The translations under genes were made by a program, and so were the position numbers. The notes under the pieces were generated by a model. That model ran no database searches. It was not told the DNA's origin and saw nothing but the letters and a program-made list of their open reading frames with translations. A stretch of 13,627 nucleotides of DNA. Source: Candidatus Aminicenantota bacterium. GTDB lineage: Bacteria > Acidobacteriota > Aminicenantia > UBA2199. The DNA lies in the NCBI GenBank assembly GCA_030639705.1, contig DAOWKX010000222.1, positions 1 through 13,627 on the forward strand, given 5' to 3'. This document shows, piece by piece, positions 6,657 through 13,627 of the stretch (positions are counted from its first letter, which is position 1; every line of letters begins with the position of its first letter).

Positions 6657-6681
6657 CCCAAAAACGAGAAACGTTTTTGGG
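6657..6681. repeat. 10-bp perfect hairpin CCCAAAAACG-AGAAA-CGTTTTTGGG
   Basis: CCCAAAAACG (6657-6666) pairs perfectly with CGTTTTTGGG (6672-6681) over a 5-nt loop. It lies between two convergent genes, so it could act as a bidirectional transcription stop or RNA-stabilising hairpin. Neither strand has a terminal U-run, so a standard intrinsic terminator is unlikely. Together with the neighbouring inverted repeat it resembles a dispersed noncoding repeat. Confidence 0.75.
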
Positions 6682-6835
6682 TAAAGTGAAAAGGGATAGC
6701 GACTACAGCTTGCGAAAAATTTGATGGTGAATTAAGGGTTAAGGAACATGTACTCAGGTTATTTGATGAAAATATCCAACAATTAATTGAATAATGAAGA
6801 TAATCTCCCCTGAAAACCATCTGTTGCCAGTAAAC

Positions 6836-9800
6836 TTATGACTGGTTGGATGTAAACATCCGGTATAATACCGGCACCACAATTAAAGTGAGCACGGTTG
6901 AGGTTAACAATCCGCCGATAATGGTCCAGCCCATCGGTGCCCACAGGGTTCCTCCCCGAAGGGTCAGGGGTAACAAACCTCCGATGGTGGTTGCTGTGGT
7001 CAATATGATGGGAGTAAAGCGGGTTTCAGCAGCCTCTTTAATCGCAGTGACTAAATCTTTACCCTCGCGCCTTAATTGATTACTGTAATCCACCAGTATA
7101 ATTGAATTATTAACCACTATGCCCACCAGGCTGATGAGCCCGATAAATGCGGTAAAGGAAAAGGTGTTTCCTGTTAACAGGAGTGCAATAATGGACCCGA
7201 TAATGGCCAGGGGTAAGGCAGAGAAGACAATCAAAGGCTGGGAAAAGGATTTAAACTGAAGCACCAGAACGGCAAATATGGCTATGATGGCGATAATGAC
7301 GGCTTTTCCCATTCCGCCAAAAGATGTCTCCTGACTTTCCTGTTCACCCCCGACATAATAGTCATATCCATCCGGCCATTGATAGCGATCAAGTTTGGAA
7401 ATGATTTTATTGGATAATTGATTGACTGAAAAACCGGGTAATACATCTGCTGTTAAGGTAACACTTCTCTCCAGGTTGAAGTGATTGAGATTGGCCGGGC
7501 TGGACTTTAATTTCAAAGTTGCAATCTGCCTCAAAGGAATATATGCTCCGCTGACTGAAGTAAAATATATCTGATCAAAAATATTCAGATCAGGCCTTTC
7601 GTCAATGATTGACCGCACCACAATATCATACTCTTTTCCCTCTTTATCCCGATATTTGGATATGGGTAATCCGGCAATACTCATCCGGATGGTTCGATCA
7701 ATATCTGCCAGCGGAATCCCTAACATACCAGCCTTATCACGGTTTATATCAACCTGAATATCGGTTTTCGAAGTCATTAAAGGATTGTTGATATTAACCA
7801 GACCCTCGGTCTTTTCAAAAATAGACTGGATTTCTCCAGCAATTTTCTTTAACACTTCAACTTTCTTTCCCAATACTTTGATTTCCACAGGCGCCTGAAC
7901 CGGAGGACCCTGTTCCAGTTCTTTGATTTTAATCTTTGCACCGGGGTAATCTTTAAATTTTTGCCTGAATTCATCAATCATTTTTTCCATTTTCACCCTA
8001 GAAATATCTTTCAACTGAACAAAAATATGTGAGATAGTGGTTTTGCCTTGTTTGTCCATGATATTGTAGTAGATTTGGGGATTGGTGCGCCCAACACTTG
8101 TGGCAAAGTCTTTTACTTCTTTCCGAGACTGCAGATATGCCTCCACATACCGGGCTACTTTATCGGTTTTGTCAATGGCAGTTCCTTCAGGAGCGGAGAT
8201 GTCAATGAAAAATTGATTTTTTTCTGCTTTGGGGAAAAAACTGATACCGATCAGAGGAAAAAGTGCCAAACTACTCAGAAAAACAACTATAGCCAGGCCC
8301 AGAATAATCCCGGGTTTGGAAAGCGAAAAGTTTAGCCATTTGCGATAACGATTCTCAATAAAACGGCTTATCAAATCCTGAAAACGACTCTTTTTTTTCT
8401 TTTTTCGAAGAAGTTTAATAGATATAAAAGGAGTAAATATCAAGGCAACAAGTAATGAGGCCAGCAGGGTATATATGACCGTAACCGGCATACTTCGAAT
8501 GAATTCCCCCGAAACATCCTGCATCATAATAAGGGGTAAAAAAGCAAGAACGGTAGTAGCTGTTGCGGATACAATAGCCCATCCAATTTGTTTGCTTCCT
8601 TTAATCGCTGCATTGCGATTGTTTTCACCCAGGTTAATAAACCGGGATATATTTTCTGTCATGACAATGGCATTATCAACCAGGAGTCCCAGTGTTATAA
8701 CCAGTCCGGCAATGGTCATCTGCTGTATTCCGAATCCGCTCAGGTCAACAAATCCGATGGCAATAAAAATGGAAAAGGGAATGGCCAACATGACAATAAA
8801 GGAACCGCGCAGGCCAATGGTCAGTAAAATTATAATTCCAACCAGAAAAATTCCCTGTACCAGGTTAGAAAAAAAACTATCCAGTCTCTTATCAACACTT
8901 TTTGATTGATCATAAACACAATGTAATGATATGGATTGAGGTAATTTCTGCTTGAAATCTGAAATCACAGAATTTACCTTCTTCATGATGGTAAAGATAT
9001 TGGTATCTTTTTTTTGGTTTGCCGTAATAAAGACAGCCTTCTGACCATTAAAACGGGCAAAATAATTATTGTCTTCATAACCCAGGAAAACATCAGAAAC
9101 ATGCTTTAAAAAAACAATTTTGGTTCCGCTAGAATGAACAACAATGTTTTTAATCTCTTCGATGGACTCAAAAGAACCACTGGTTTTGATGTTGAAACGC
9201 TTGCTTCCAGAATTGATATTTCCTCCCGGGATATTTATATTGGCACTCTGGATGGCACCAATAACCTGATTTAATGAAATTTTCATCTGAGCCAGCTTTT
9301 CCAGGTTGAGAGCGATTCGAACCTCCTGTTCGGGATAAGCCCACATTTTTACCCTCCGGACACCGCTGATTTTTTCCAATCGCTTTTTTAAATTATCTGC
9401 ACGATATTCCATTTCACGATAATCAGTATCCTCTGAAACCAGGGCCAGTTGAAGAAAGTTGGTGTCTTCAATGGTCCATTTGACGGTCTGCAGGCTGAGC
9501 AGGTCAGCCGGCAATTCATCCCGGATGCTGTTGACCTTTTCATTGACATCGGCAAATTTATCATCCGGATCTCCGCCGAAAAAGAATTCCACCTGAATGA
9601 CTGCCAGGCCATCCTCACAATTGGATTCAATTTTTTTTATATCCTCCAGTTCATTGACTGCCTCTTCTATAGGAGTCGTGACCAATTGCTCCATATCAGC
9701 CGGAGTAGCACCTGGATACAAAACAATTACACTGGATCCGGGCTTTGACACCGGCGGATCTTCGGTTCTGGGCATGGTCATAAATGATACAATCCCAGAT

Positions 9801-9868
9801 AATACCAGGAGAATAATAACAACTAAAGTAAACTGGTAATTATCAATGGCAATTTTCGGTAATCTCAT
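6836..9868 (-). CDS. RND-family efflux pump permease (HAE1/AcrB-like)
   Basis: The 1010-residue protein matches full-length RND pumps, which exchange cations across the inner membrane to export hydrophobic compounds through an adaptor and an outer-membrane channel. The two-fold layout is clear: TM1 (about 12-30), a periplasmic loop (31-335), TM2-6 (336-488), TM7 (519-541), a second loop (545-855), and TM8-12 (856-1005). The PGATPADMEQLVTTPIEEAV region (52-71) is characteristic. In TM4, AcrB's Asp407-Asp408 pair corresponds to Asp398-Asn399 (LLVDNAIV). In TM10, AcrB's Lys940 corresponds to Asn920 (VVNNSIILVDY). The proton relay is therefore not the AcrB version; similar VDN/VNN forms occur in other RND subgroups such as SwrC-like proteins. 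The start has GTGAGG 5 nt upstream. It is the last gene of the tetR efflux operon, 15 nt after the adaptor gene. Substrates are unknown. Confidence 0.95.
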   Translation of the reverse strand: MRLPKIAIDNYQFTLVVIILLVLSGIVSFMTMPRTEDPPVSKPGSSVIVLYPGATPADMEQLVTTPIEEAVNELEDIKKIESNCEDGLAVIQVEFFFGGDPDDKFADVNEKVNSIRDELPADLLSLQTVKWTIEDTNFLQLALVSEDTDYREMEYRADNLKKRLEKISGVRRVKMWAYPEQEVRIALNLEKLAQMKISLNQVIGAIQSANINIPGGNINSGSKRFNIKTSGSFESIEEIKNIVVHSSGTKIVFLKHVSDVFLGYEDNNYFARFNGQKAVFITANQKKDTNIFTIMKKVNSVISDFKQKLPQSISLHCVYDQSKSVDKRLDSFFSNLVQGIFLVGIIILLTIGLRGSFIVMLAIPFSIFIAIGFVDLSGFGIQQMTIAGLVITLGLLVDNAIVMTENISRFINLGENNRNAAIKGSKQIGWAIVSATATTVLAFLPLIMMQDVSGEFIRSMPVTVIYTLLASLLVALIFTPFISIKLLRKKKKKSRFQDLISRFIENRYRKWLNFSLSKPGIILGLAIVVFLSSLALFPLIGISFFPKAEKNQFFIDISAPEGTAIDKTDKVARYVEAYLQSRKEVKDFATSVGRTNPQIYYNIMDKQGKTTISHIFVQLKDISRVKMEKMIDEFRQKFKDYPGAKIKIKELEQGPPVQAPVEIKVLGKKVEVLKKIAGEIQSIFEKTEGLVNINNPLMTSKTDIQVDINRDKAGMLGIPLADIDRTIRMSIAGLPISKYRDKEGKEYDIVVRSIIDERPDLNIFDQIYFTSVSGAYIPLRQIATLKLKSSPANLNHFNLERSVTLTADVLPGFSVNQLSNKIISKLDRYQWPDGYDYYVGGEQESQETSFGGMGKAVIIAIIAIFAVLVLQFKSFSQPLIVFSALPLAIIGSIIALLLTGNTFSFTAFIGLISLVGIVVNNSIILVDYSNQLRREGKDLVTAIKEAAETRFTPIILTTATTIGGLLPLTLRGGTLWAPMGWTIIGGLLTSTVLTLIVVPVLYRMFTSNQS

Positions 9869-9873
9869 TAGAG

Positions 9874-9879
9874 CCTCAC
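9874..9879 (-). promoter_or_regulatory. ribosome binding site of the RND pump gene
   Basis: GTGAGG on the minus strand ends 5 nt before the ATG at 9868-9866, inside the 15-nt gap after the adaptor stop codon. It fixes the pump start. Confidence 0.6.
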
Positions 9880-9883
9880 AAAA

Positions 9884-10924
9884 TCAATCAATTATTTTTA
9901 TAGTAATGCCATCATTTAAATAAGCAGCACCATCAGTGACTACATGCTCTATACTCTCAAGTCCAGCATCGACAGCCACCCTATCCTTAAATAAATGGGC
10001 AATCCGTATTTTTATTTTTTTTGCCTTGTCACCCTCTGCCGTAAAGACAAAGGCAATATTACCTTCACCTTCTACCAGGGCATCTATAGGTATCAATGTA
10101 TACAAATTCTTTTTGGTTGGAATAATATCCACCCGGGCTATAAAACCAGCCACCAGTTTCAATCCCGCATCGTTGATCTCCAGTTCAACTTCAATTGTTC
10201 CGCTTACCGGATCAACGGCTTCGGATATTTCAGATACCGTTGCCGAAAAAATTTTATCTGGATAGGCGTCAAATTTTATCTGTGCCTTATCGTTTATATT
10301 AATCATAACTACATCTCTTCCGGATACACCGGCCTTCACCACCCACCGGTTCTCAGTAGAACCAAAGACAAAAACCAGATGACCTGCGCCAATCATCTCA
10401 TTGACCTCAACCAGTCTCCTTAGAATTTTCCCCCTGTAGGGTGCTTTGATCACTGAACGTTCCAGATTAAACCGGGCGATTTTTAAATTGGATTGGGCTA
10501 CATCAAATGCTGTCCTGGCATTCTGGTATTGTTCAAGAGTAGCTGCCCTATCCCGATACAGGTTTTTTGCCCTTTTTACATCTCGCTCAGCTTTTAGATA
10601 CCCATTCCGGGCATTATTAAACCTGGCTTGGATTTCAGCCAGATTTAGGGAAGCCAGGAGCTGTCCTTTTTTCACAGAACTTCCTCTATCAACATAAATC
10701 TTTTCTATAATTCCTCCGGTTTTAAAAGACAGCTTGATCTGGGTTTTGGGATTTAATCTACCGCTGGTTCGAATGGGGATGGATATCTCCTTTTTTTCCA
10801 CTTTCCCCAGTGTAACCGGGATCACCACCTTTTGATTATCATGATTATTTCCGGATTGACAACCCAAGTAAATCAATGCCAAAAGAGCCACAACCAAAAA
10901 TAAGGAAAAAAATATTTTTTTCAT
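9884..10924 (-). CDS. RND membrane-fusion (adaptor) lipoprotein, AcrA/HlyD family
   Basis: The protein has 346 residues from ATG 10924. An N-terminal hydrophobic stretch ends in ALIYLGC, a probable lipobox with Cys at about residue 22 (the -2 residue is Leu, slightly off consensus), so it is likely an inner-membrane-anchored periplasmic lipoprotein. The order is adaptor-like: a beta-barrel/lipoyl half (RTSGRLNP...LSFKTGGIIEKIYVDRGSSV, about 52-84), an alpha-hairpin with coiled coil (about 95-157), the second lipoyl half (IKAPYRGKILR, about 159-169), then beta-barrel and membrane-proximal domains (IPIDALVEGEGNIAFVF near 278-294). It links the inner-membrane pump to the outer-membrane channel. 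An adjacent in-frame GTG at 10927 is an alternative start; AGGAG is 8 nt before the ATG and 5 nt before the GTG. It starts 17 nt after the channel gene. Confidence 0.92.
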   Translation of the reverse strand: MKKIFFSLFLVVALLALIYLGCQSGNNHDNQKVVIPVTLGKVEKKEISIPIRTSGRLNPKTQIKLSFKTGGIIEKIYVDRGSSVKKGQLLASLNLAEIQARFNNARNGYLKAERDVKRAKNLYRDRAATLEQYQNARTAFDVAQSNLKIARFNLERSVIKAPYRGKILRRLVEVNEMIGAGHLVFVFGSTENRWVVKAGVSGRDVVMININDKAQIKFDAYPDKIFSATVSEISEAVDPVSGTIEVELEINDAGLKLVAGFIARVDIIPTKKNLYTLIPIDALVEGEGNIAFVFTAEGDKAKKIKIRIAHLFKDRVAVDAGLESIEHVVTDGAAYLNDGITIKIID

Positions 10925-10930
10925 CACTCT

Positions 10931-10939
10931 ATCTCCTTT
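10931..10939 (-). promoter_or_regulatory. ribosome binding site of the adaptor gene
   Basis: AAAGGAGAT on the minus strand is a strong Shine-Dalgarno, 6 nt before the ATG at 10924 and 3 nt before the GTG at 10927. Spacing slightly favours the ATG. Confidence 0.7.
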
Positions 10940-10941
10940 CT

Positions 10942-12348
10942 TTATAATTTATGGTAAGCCGAAGCACGTTCAAGTTGTGCTTCTTTAATATGATAGTCAA
11001 AAACCGCAATAATGTTGTTTATCCCGGCATGGGTATAATTATCCCGTGCCTGAATATACTCTATCTGAGGGACCATTCCCTGCTCATATTTTTTGGAGAT
11101 AATATGAAAGGCCTCTTTCCTGCTGTTAAGACCATCATTAGTTGATTGAATGGTTTTTTGGGCCACCACCAGGTTATGATAGGCTTCCCTTACCTGCATT
11201 CTGATTTTTTGTTGTAATTCAAAGAGCTGAGTTTGAAGTTTCTTTCTTTCGATTTTGGCCTGAATTTTCTTGGCTGAATCCTGAAAGCCATTAAAAATAT
11301 TCCAGCTTAATACCATTGAGGCCATCCAAAAATCATCCTCCCCGGTAAAGCGGTAACTTTCTCCCTGAAAACCATAATCTAACACTGCTGACACGCTTGG
11401 AAGAAACAGGGAGCCCTGGAGTCTGATATGGTTACTGGCCGCATCTATGGCACCCTGTATTTGCAGAAATTCTGTACGATGGTTAATGGCGTGATCTTCA
11501 AGTTCTTTTGGATTTAATTTATCCTTGAACAGTATTTTACCCTCCGGCACAACACTGATCTCATTATCCAGTGGCTGGTTTATTAAAAAATTAAAATAGG
11601 CAGCAGAAAGTTTAATATTTTTCTCTGCTTCTGCAATCTTCTGGTCTATTCTGCTGAGTTCTGCCTTTGAACGGAAAACAATCTCTTCGGTTGCTTTGTG
11701 GTTCCTGTATAGACTCAAGCTGACATTCAGGTTTTCTTCAAGTAATTCCCGGGTGGTATTTAAAAGTTCCTTAATTTTAAGGGTTTTTAAATAAGTAAAA
11801 TATGCAGTCTTTATATCTGAAATCAATTGTCTTTTAAATGTATCAATCCGGGCCTGCTGAATCTTTCTCAGGTTTGATTTGATTTTGATATTGTAATATA
11901 TTCGGGGCTGAAAAATGGGCTGAACCAGCCTAATTTTGGTCTCATGTTCCCGGGGACGCAGGAATGGAATAATCTCATCCTCAATATCGGTGGGAAATTG
12001 CGCAGGCTGGTTATGAATACCCAGTAATTGATTTAAGCTTTCATAAACAGGATTCATCAGCTCACCAACCGGAAATTCAATAATTCTTCCTCCCCCTGCC
12101 AAGGAATAACGGGCTTCAATCGAAATTTTTGGGAGAAACATTCCTCTGGCTTCTTTTAAGGCCAGTAGACTCTTTTTCAGGGAAAATTCTTCCTGTTTCA
12201 AAACCAGATTGTTTTTCAACCCCAGTTCGATATAATGATCCAGAACATTTTTAAACCCATCGACACCGGAAACAGTCAATTCTTTTGAGGCCAGGGTCAG
12301 GCCAACCACCACCAGTATCAAAAATAATAAATATGAAATCTTTCTCAT
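10942..12348 (-). CDS. TolC-like outer-membrane efflux protein (OEP family)
   Basis: The protein has 468 residues from ATG 12348. A signal peptide (MRKISYLLFLILVVVGLTLA, about 1-20) precedes two OEP repeats. Each repeat has long helices and a beta segment: ARGMFLPKISIEARYSLAGG (about 67-86) and LFLPSVSAVLDYGFQG (314-329), followed by LSWNIFNGFQDSAKKIQAK (347-365) and the helix motif KKYEQGMVPQIEYIQARDNY (419-438). Such proteins trimerise into the channel-tunnel that carries RND substrates across the outer membrane. The open frame begins four codons earlier at 12360, but those codons contain the Shine-Dalgarno GGAGG (12358-12354) that serves the ATG at 12348, so 12348 is preferred. It lies 13 nt after the tetR stop and 17 nt before the adaptor gene, in a single operon. 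Confidence 0.92.
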   Translation of the reverse strand: MRKISYLLFLILVVVGLTLASKELTVSGVDGFKNVLDHYIELGLKNNLVLKQEEFSLKKSLLALKEARGMFLPKISIEARYSLAGGGRIIEFPVGELMNPVYESLNQLLGIHNQPAQFPTDIEDEIIPFLRPREHETKIRLVQPIFQPRIYYNIKIKSNLRKIQQARIDTFKRQLISDIKTAYFTYLKTLKIKELLNTTRELLEENLNVSLSLYRNHKATEEIVFRSKAELSRIDQKIAEAEKNIKLSAAYFNFLINQPLDNEISVVPEGKILFKDKLNPKELEDHAINHRTEFLQIQGAIDAASNHIRLQGSLFLPSVSAVLDYGFQGESYRFTGEDDFWMASMVLSWNIFNGFQDSAKKIQAKIERKKLQTQLFELQQKIRMQVREAYHNLVVAQKTIQSTNDGLNSRKEAFHIISKKYEQGMVPQIEYIQARDNYTHAGINNIIAVFDYHIKEAQLERASAYHKL

Positions 12349-12353
12349 CCAAA

Positions 12354-12358
12354 CCTCC
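12354..12358 (-). promoter_or_regulatory. ribosome binding site deciding the start of the OEP gene
   Basis: GGAGG on the minus strand is 5 nt upstream of ATG 12348-12346. It lies within codons 1-3 of the longer frame from 12360, so it favours the shorter start. Confidence 0.7.
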
Positions 12359-12361
12359 ATT

Positions 12362-13012
12362 TCATCCGGGATTGTTCTTTAAATAACATCTCATTAACTG
12401 AAATGAATAATCCATAATATCTTCTCTTTTTATGCCCATCATTTTTTCAAAGAACTCTCCCTTGGATTCGATAATCTGCATGATACCGTTGGAATGGGCC
12501 CACAACACAACGGATACCAATAATGGATTAAGATCGGGACGAAGGCTTCCATCCTGGATTCCGGTTTTAACAGCCTCCTGCATAAATCCAAACAACTTGT
12601 TTCCGGTTTCATTACAATGAGCAACAAAAGGATTTTTCTCATTGCATTCGATATCAATCTTATGTCCTTCATGGTGCAGCATGGCATTGGCATATTCCGG
12701 GTATTGTTTGTAAAAATCATAATAGGCCCTTCCAATAGCATTCAACTTATCGATTCCTTTCTCCTCTTTGACTACTGCTTCTTCAAATGAAGAATGAAGA
12801 AGATTGAGTCCACGAAGAATAATGGCATGGTATAAATCATCCTTATTCTGGAAGTAAAGATAAAGGGTACCCTTGCTCAGTTCTGCCTGTTCGGCCACCT
12901 CATCCATGGTGGCATTTTCAACTCCTTTTGAGAAAAAAACCGTCTCAGCCGCATCGATAATGGCATTCTGGCGTTGCTCCTTTTCTCTTTCCCGACGTTC
13001 GGTTATTCCCAT
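12362..13012 (-). CDS. TetR/AcrR-family transcriptional regulator of the efflux operon
   Basis: The protein has 216 residues from ATG 13012. The N-terminus holds a canonical TetR DNA-binding domain (about 10-56): AIIDAAETVFFSKGVENATM, then DEVAEQAELSKGTLYLYFQN and KDDLYHAI, including the helix-turn-helix and the typical GTLYLYFxNKDDLY end. The remaining helices form the ligand-binding and dimerisation part, with no recognisable ligand signature. It is the first gene of tetR-OEP-adaptor-RND and probably represses its own operon until an efflux substrate binds (established pattern for AcrR/TtgR-type regulators; inferred here). An in-frame GTG at 13018 would extend it by two residues, but that GTG overlaps the AGGAGGT Shine-Dalgarno (13023-13017), so ATG 13012 is the better start. 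Confidence 0.92.
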   Translation of the reverse strand: MGITERREREKEQRQNAIIDAAETVFFSKGVENATMDEVAEQAELSKGTLYLYFQNKDDLYHAIILRGLNLLHSSFEEAVVKEEKGIDKLNAIGRAYYDFYKQYPEYANAMLHHEGHKIDIECNEKNPFVAHCNETGNKLFGFMQEAVKTGIQDGSLRPDLNPLLVSVVLWAHSNGIMQIIESKGEFFEKMMGIKREDIMDYSFQLMRCYLKNNPG

Positions 13013-13016
13013 TTTC

Positions 13017-13023
13017 ACCTCCT
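13017..13023 (-). promoter_or_regulatory. ribosome binding site of the tetR gene
   Basis: AGGAGGT on the minus strand is a near-perfect Shine-Dalgarno ending 4 nt before ATG 13012. It excludes the overlapping GTG at 13018 as the main start. Confidence 0.75.
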
Positions 13024-13071
13024 ATCTGATATTATGACCGTAAGTTTGATAATAGAACACAATATTTATTC

Positions 13072-13084
13072 TGACTGATAGTCA
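13072..13084. promoter_or_regulatory. candidate TetR operator (TGACT-GAT-AGTCA)
   Basis: TGACTGATAGTCA is a perfect 5-bp palindrome around a 3-nt centre. It sits roughly 5-18 nt downstream of the predicted transcription start of the tetR operon, a usual place for a repressor site. Its TGACT/AGTCA half-sites resemble those of several TetR-family operators. That this particular regulator binds it is inferred from position only. Confidence 0.5.
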
Positions 13085-13097
13085 TTTATTAAACTAT

Positions 13098-13126
13098 AGT
13101 ATAGTATCCTTTTTCTAATTTGTCAA
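13098..13126 (-). promoter_or_regulatory. sigma70 promoter of the tetR-OEP-adaptor-RND operon
   Basis: On the minus strand a perfect TTGACA (13126-13121) is followed after exactly 17 nt by TATACT (13103-13098). An A-tract (complement of the T-run at about 13127-13135) lies immediately upstream, like an UP element. Transcription would start near 13091 and give a leader of about 80 nt. Confidence 0.7.
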
Positions 13127-13181
13127 CTTTTTTTTTATTTTCTTGGAATCTCCCCTAATTCCTGGTTCTGAGTAAAACGGA

Positions 13182-13202
13182 GGGGACTCATGTGAGAGCC
13201 CC
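13182..13202 (-). terminator. probable intrinsic terminator of rnfB
   Basis: On the minus strand GGGGCTC pairs with GAG-T-CCCC (one bulged T) around the loop TCACAT, 26 nt after the rnfB stop. It is followed by TCCGTTTTA, a weak and delayed U-run. The position, after rnfB and before the tetR promoter, fits a terminator. The short U-run lowers confidence. Confidence 0.5.
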
Positions 13203-13228
13203 TATACCTTTAATAATTTTATTATACT

Positions 13229-13627
13229 TTAATTATGATTGACTTCTTCAAGGAATCCGATGGCCTTGGTGGGACACTTGCCTATCCACTGCATGGCTTC
13301 CTCATTCTCCAGGATATCAAGGTTGTTAATCCGGGAGAGGTTATCTTCCACCACGATTTCGCCGGTTTTGGCACCCTTGATGCAGATCATACATCCGGTA
13401 CAGGCATTCTTGCAATTTTTCCTGGAGTTTTTGGGATTATCCAGCGATTTACAGAACACAAAAAATCTGCGGGACACCGGGTGTAATTCAATCAAATACT
13501 TGGGGCAGGCCTTGACACATAATCCGCAGGCCGTACATTTCTCCCGGTCAATAATCGGCAGCCCCTCTTTGCCGATATGAATAGCATCAAAATTACAGGC
13601 TTCCACACAATCGCTGTAACCCAGGCA
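13229..13627 (-). CDS. rnfB: RnfB-like electron transport complex subunit (ferredoxin-type), C-terminal fragment cut by the window edge
   Basis: The minus frame is open to base 13627 and ends with TAA at 13229, giving 132 residues of the C-terminus. Cysteine clusters in order are CLGYSDCVEAC (at the very edge), CTACGLCVKACP, FCKSLDNPKNSRKNCKNAC followed by TGCMIC, and a final GKCPTKAI. The first motif with NFDAI and the second form a 2x[4Fe-4S] ferredoxin fold. The later clusters match the extended Cys-rich C-terminus of RnfB proteins. RnfB passes electrons from reduced ferredoxin towards the membrane Rnf complex, which couples ferredoxin:NAD+ oxidation-reduction to Na+ or H+ transport. A GTG at 13606 is not the real start, because the frame continues upstream with the CLGYSDC motif. 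The rest of an rnf cluster would lie outside the window. Another multi-cluster ferredoxin cannot be fully excluded. Confidence 0.75.
   Translation of the reverse strand, partial: CLGYSDCVEACNFDAIHIGKEGLPIIDREKCTACGLCVKACPKYLIELHPVSRRFFVFCKSLDNPKNSRKNCKNACTGCMICIKGAKTGEIVVEDNLSRINNLDILENEEAMQWIGKCPTKAIGFLEEVNHN

Larger units (their letters stand above)
6525..6835. other. 311-bp convergent intergenic region without a credible gene
   Basis: It lies between the end of the CIA30 gene (plus) and the end of the RND gene (minus). The open frames crossing it are short, lack RBSs and cover the hairpins described separately, so they look spurious. I see no classical terminator with a T-run for either gene. 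The notable content is the pair of hairpins between about 6616 and 6681. Confidence 0.6.

Noticed and set aside
6657..6681. Perfect hairpin considered as an intrinsic terminator
   Set aside because: There is no T-run after the stem on either strand; kept as a structured repeat instead.
6490..6820. Short open frames on both strands (6490-6684 plus; 6390-6623 and 6578-6820 minus)
   Set aside because: No RBS, no domain, and they overlap the perfect hairpins, so they are better explained as noncoding repeat sequence.
8475..8909. Plus-strand open frame of 144 codons inside the RND gene
   Set aside because: Antisense shadow of the strongly conserved RND coding sequence; no RBS and no domain.
13235..13580. 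Plus-strand open frames at the right edge
   Set aside because: Antisense to the Cys-rich RnfB frame, which has several intact Fe-S cluster motifs.
1..13627. CRISPR array, tRNA, rRNA, integron or prophage
   Set aside because: No regularly spaced repeats, cloverleaf-like sequence, rRNA segments or phage structural genes were seen on reading both strands by eye.

Overview
The window looks like an ordinary, AT-rich chromosomal stretch from a Gram-negative, probably anaerobic bacterium. An outer-membrane factor and a tripartite RND pump imply two membranes. A fragment of RnfB (Rnf ferredoxin:NAD+ oxidoreductase) implies an anaerobic or fermentative/respiratory energy metabolism. A Desulfobacterota-like or similar lineage is plausible, but that is inference; no rRNA or other phylogenetic marker is present. 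No tRNA, rRNA, CRISPR array, integron or prophage was recognised.

Left edge (1-721): the start of a REP-associated tyrosine transposase (RAYT, IS200/IS605-like) runs off the left edge on the minus strand. It is divergent from a small helix-turn-helix protein. The gap between them holds two good sigma70-type promoters, a GTCAA/TTGAC inverted repeat on the -35 of the transposase, and a perfect 16-bp tandem duplication.

Metabolic and regulatory genes (804-6524): a glycerophosphodiester phosphodiesterase and an OBG/DRG-like GTPase with a TGS domain lie 2 nt apart on the plus strand. They converge on an exported metallo-beta-lactamase-fold hydrolase (minus). The hydrolase is divergent from a six-TM PAS hybrid histidine kinase, whose putative promoter overlaps an 8-bp inverted repeat. 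The kinase is followed 25 nt later by a membrane-anchored CIA30-domain protein, probably co-transcribed.

Intergenic 6525-6835: 311 bp without a credible gene, containing two strong hairpins that suggest a dispersed structured repeat.

Efflux operon (6836-13126, minus): tetR, an OEP/TolC-like outer-membrane factor, a membrane-fusion lipoprotein and an HAE1-type RND pump are packed with 12-17 nt gaps and good Shine-Dalgarno sites. A near-consensus promoter (TTGACA-N17-TATACT) lies ahead of tetR, with a TGACT-N3-AGTCA palindrome just downstream of the predicted transcription start. This suggests a self-repressed, inducible efflux operon.

Right edge (13182-13627): the C-terminal part of rnfB on the minus strand, with a modest hairpin terminator.

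I found no clearly new multi-gene defence or biosynthetic system. The most interesting items are the RAYT/HTH intergenic structure, the structured element at about 6580-6681, the kinase-CIA30 pair, and the substituted proton-relay residues in the RND pump.
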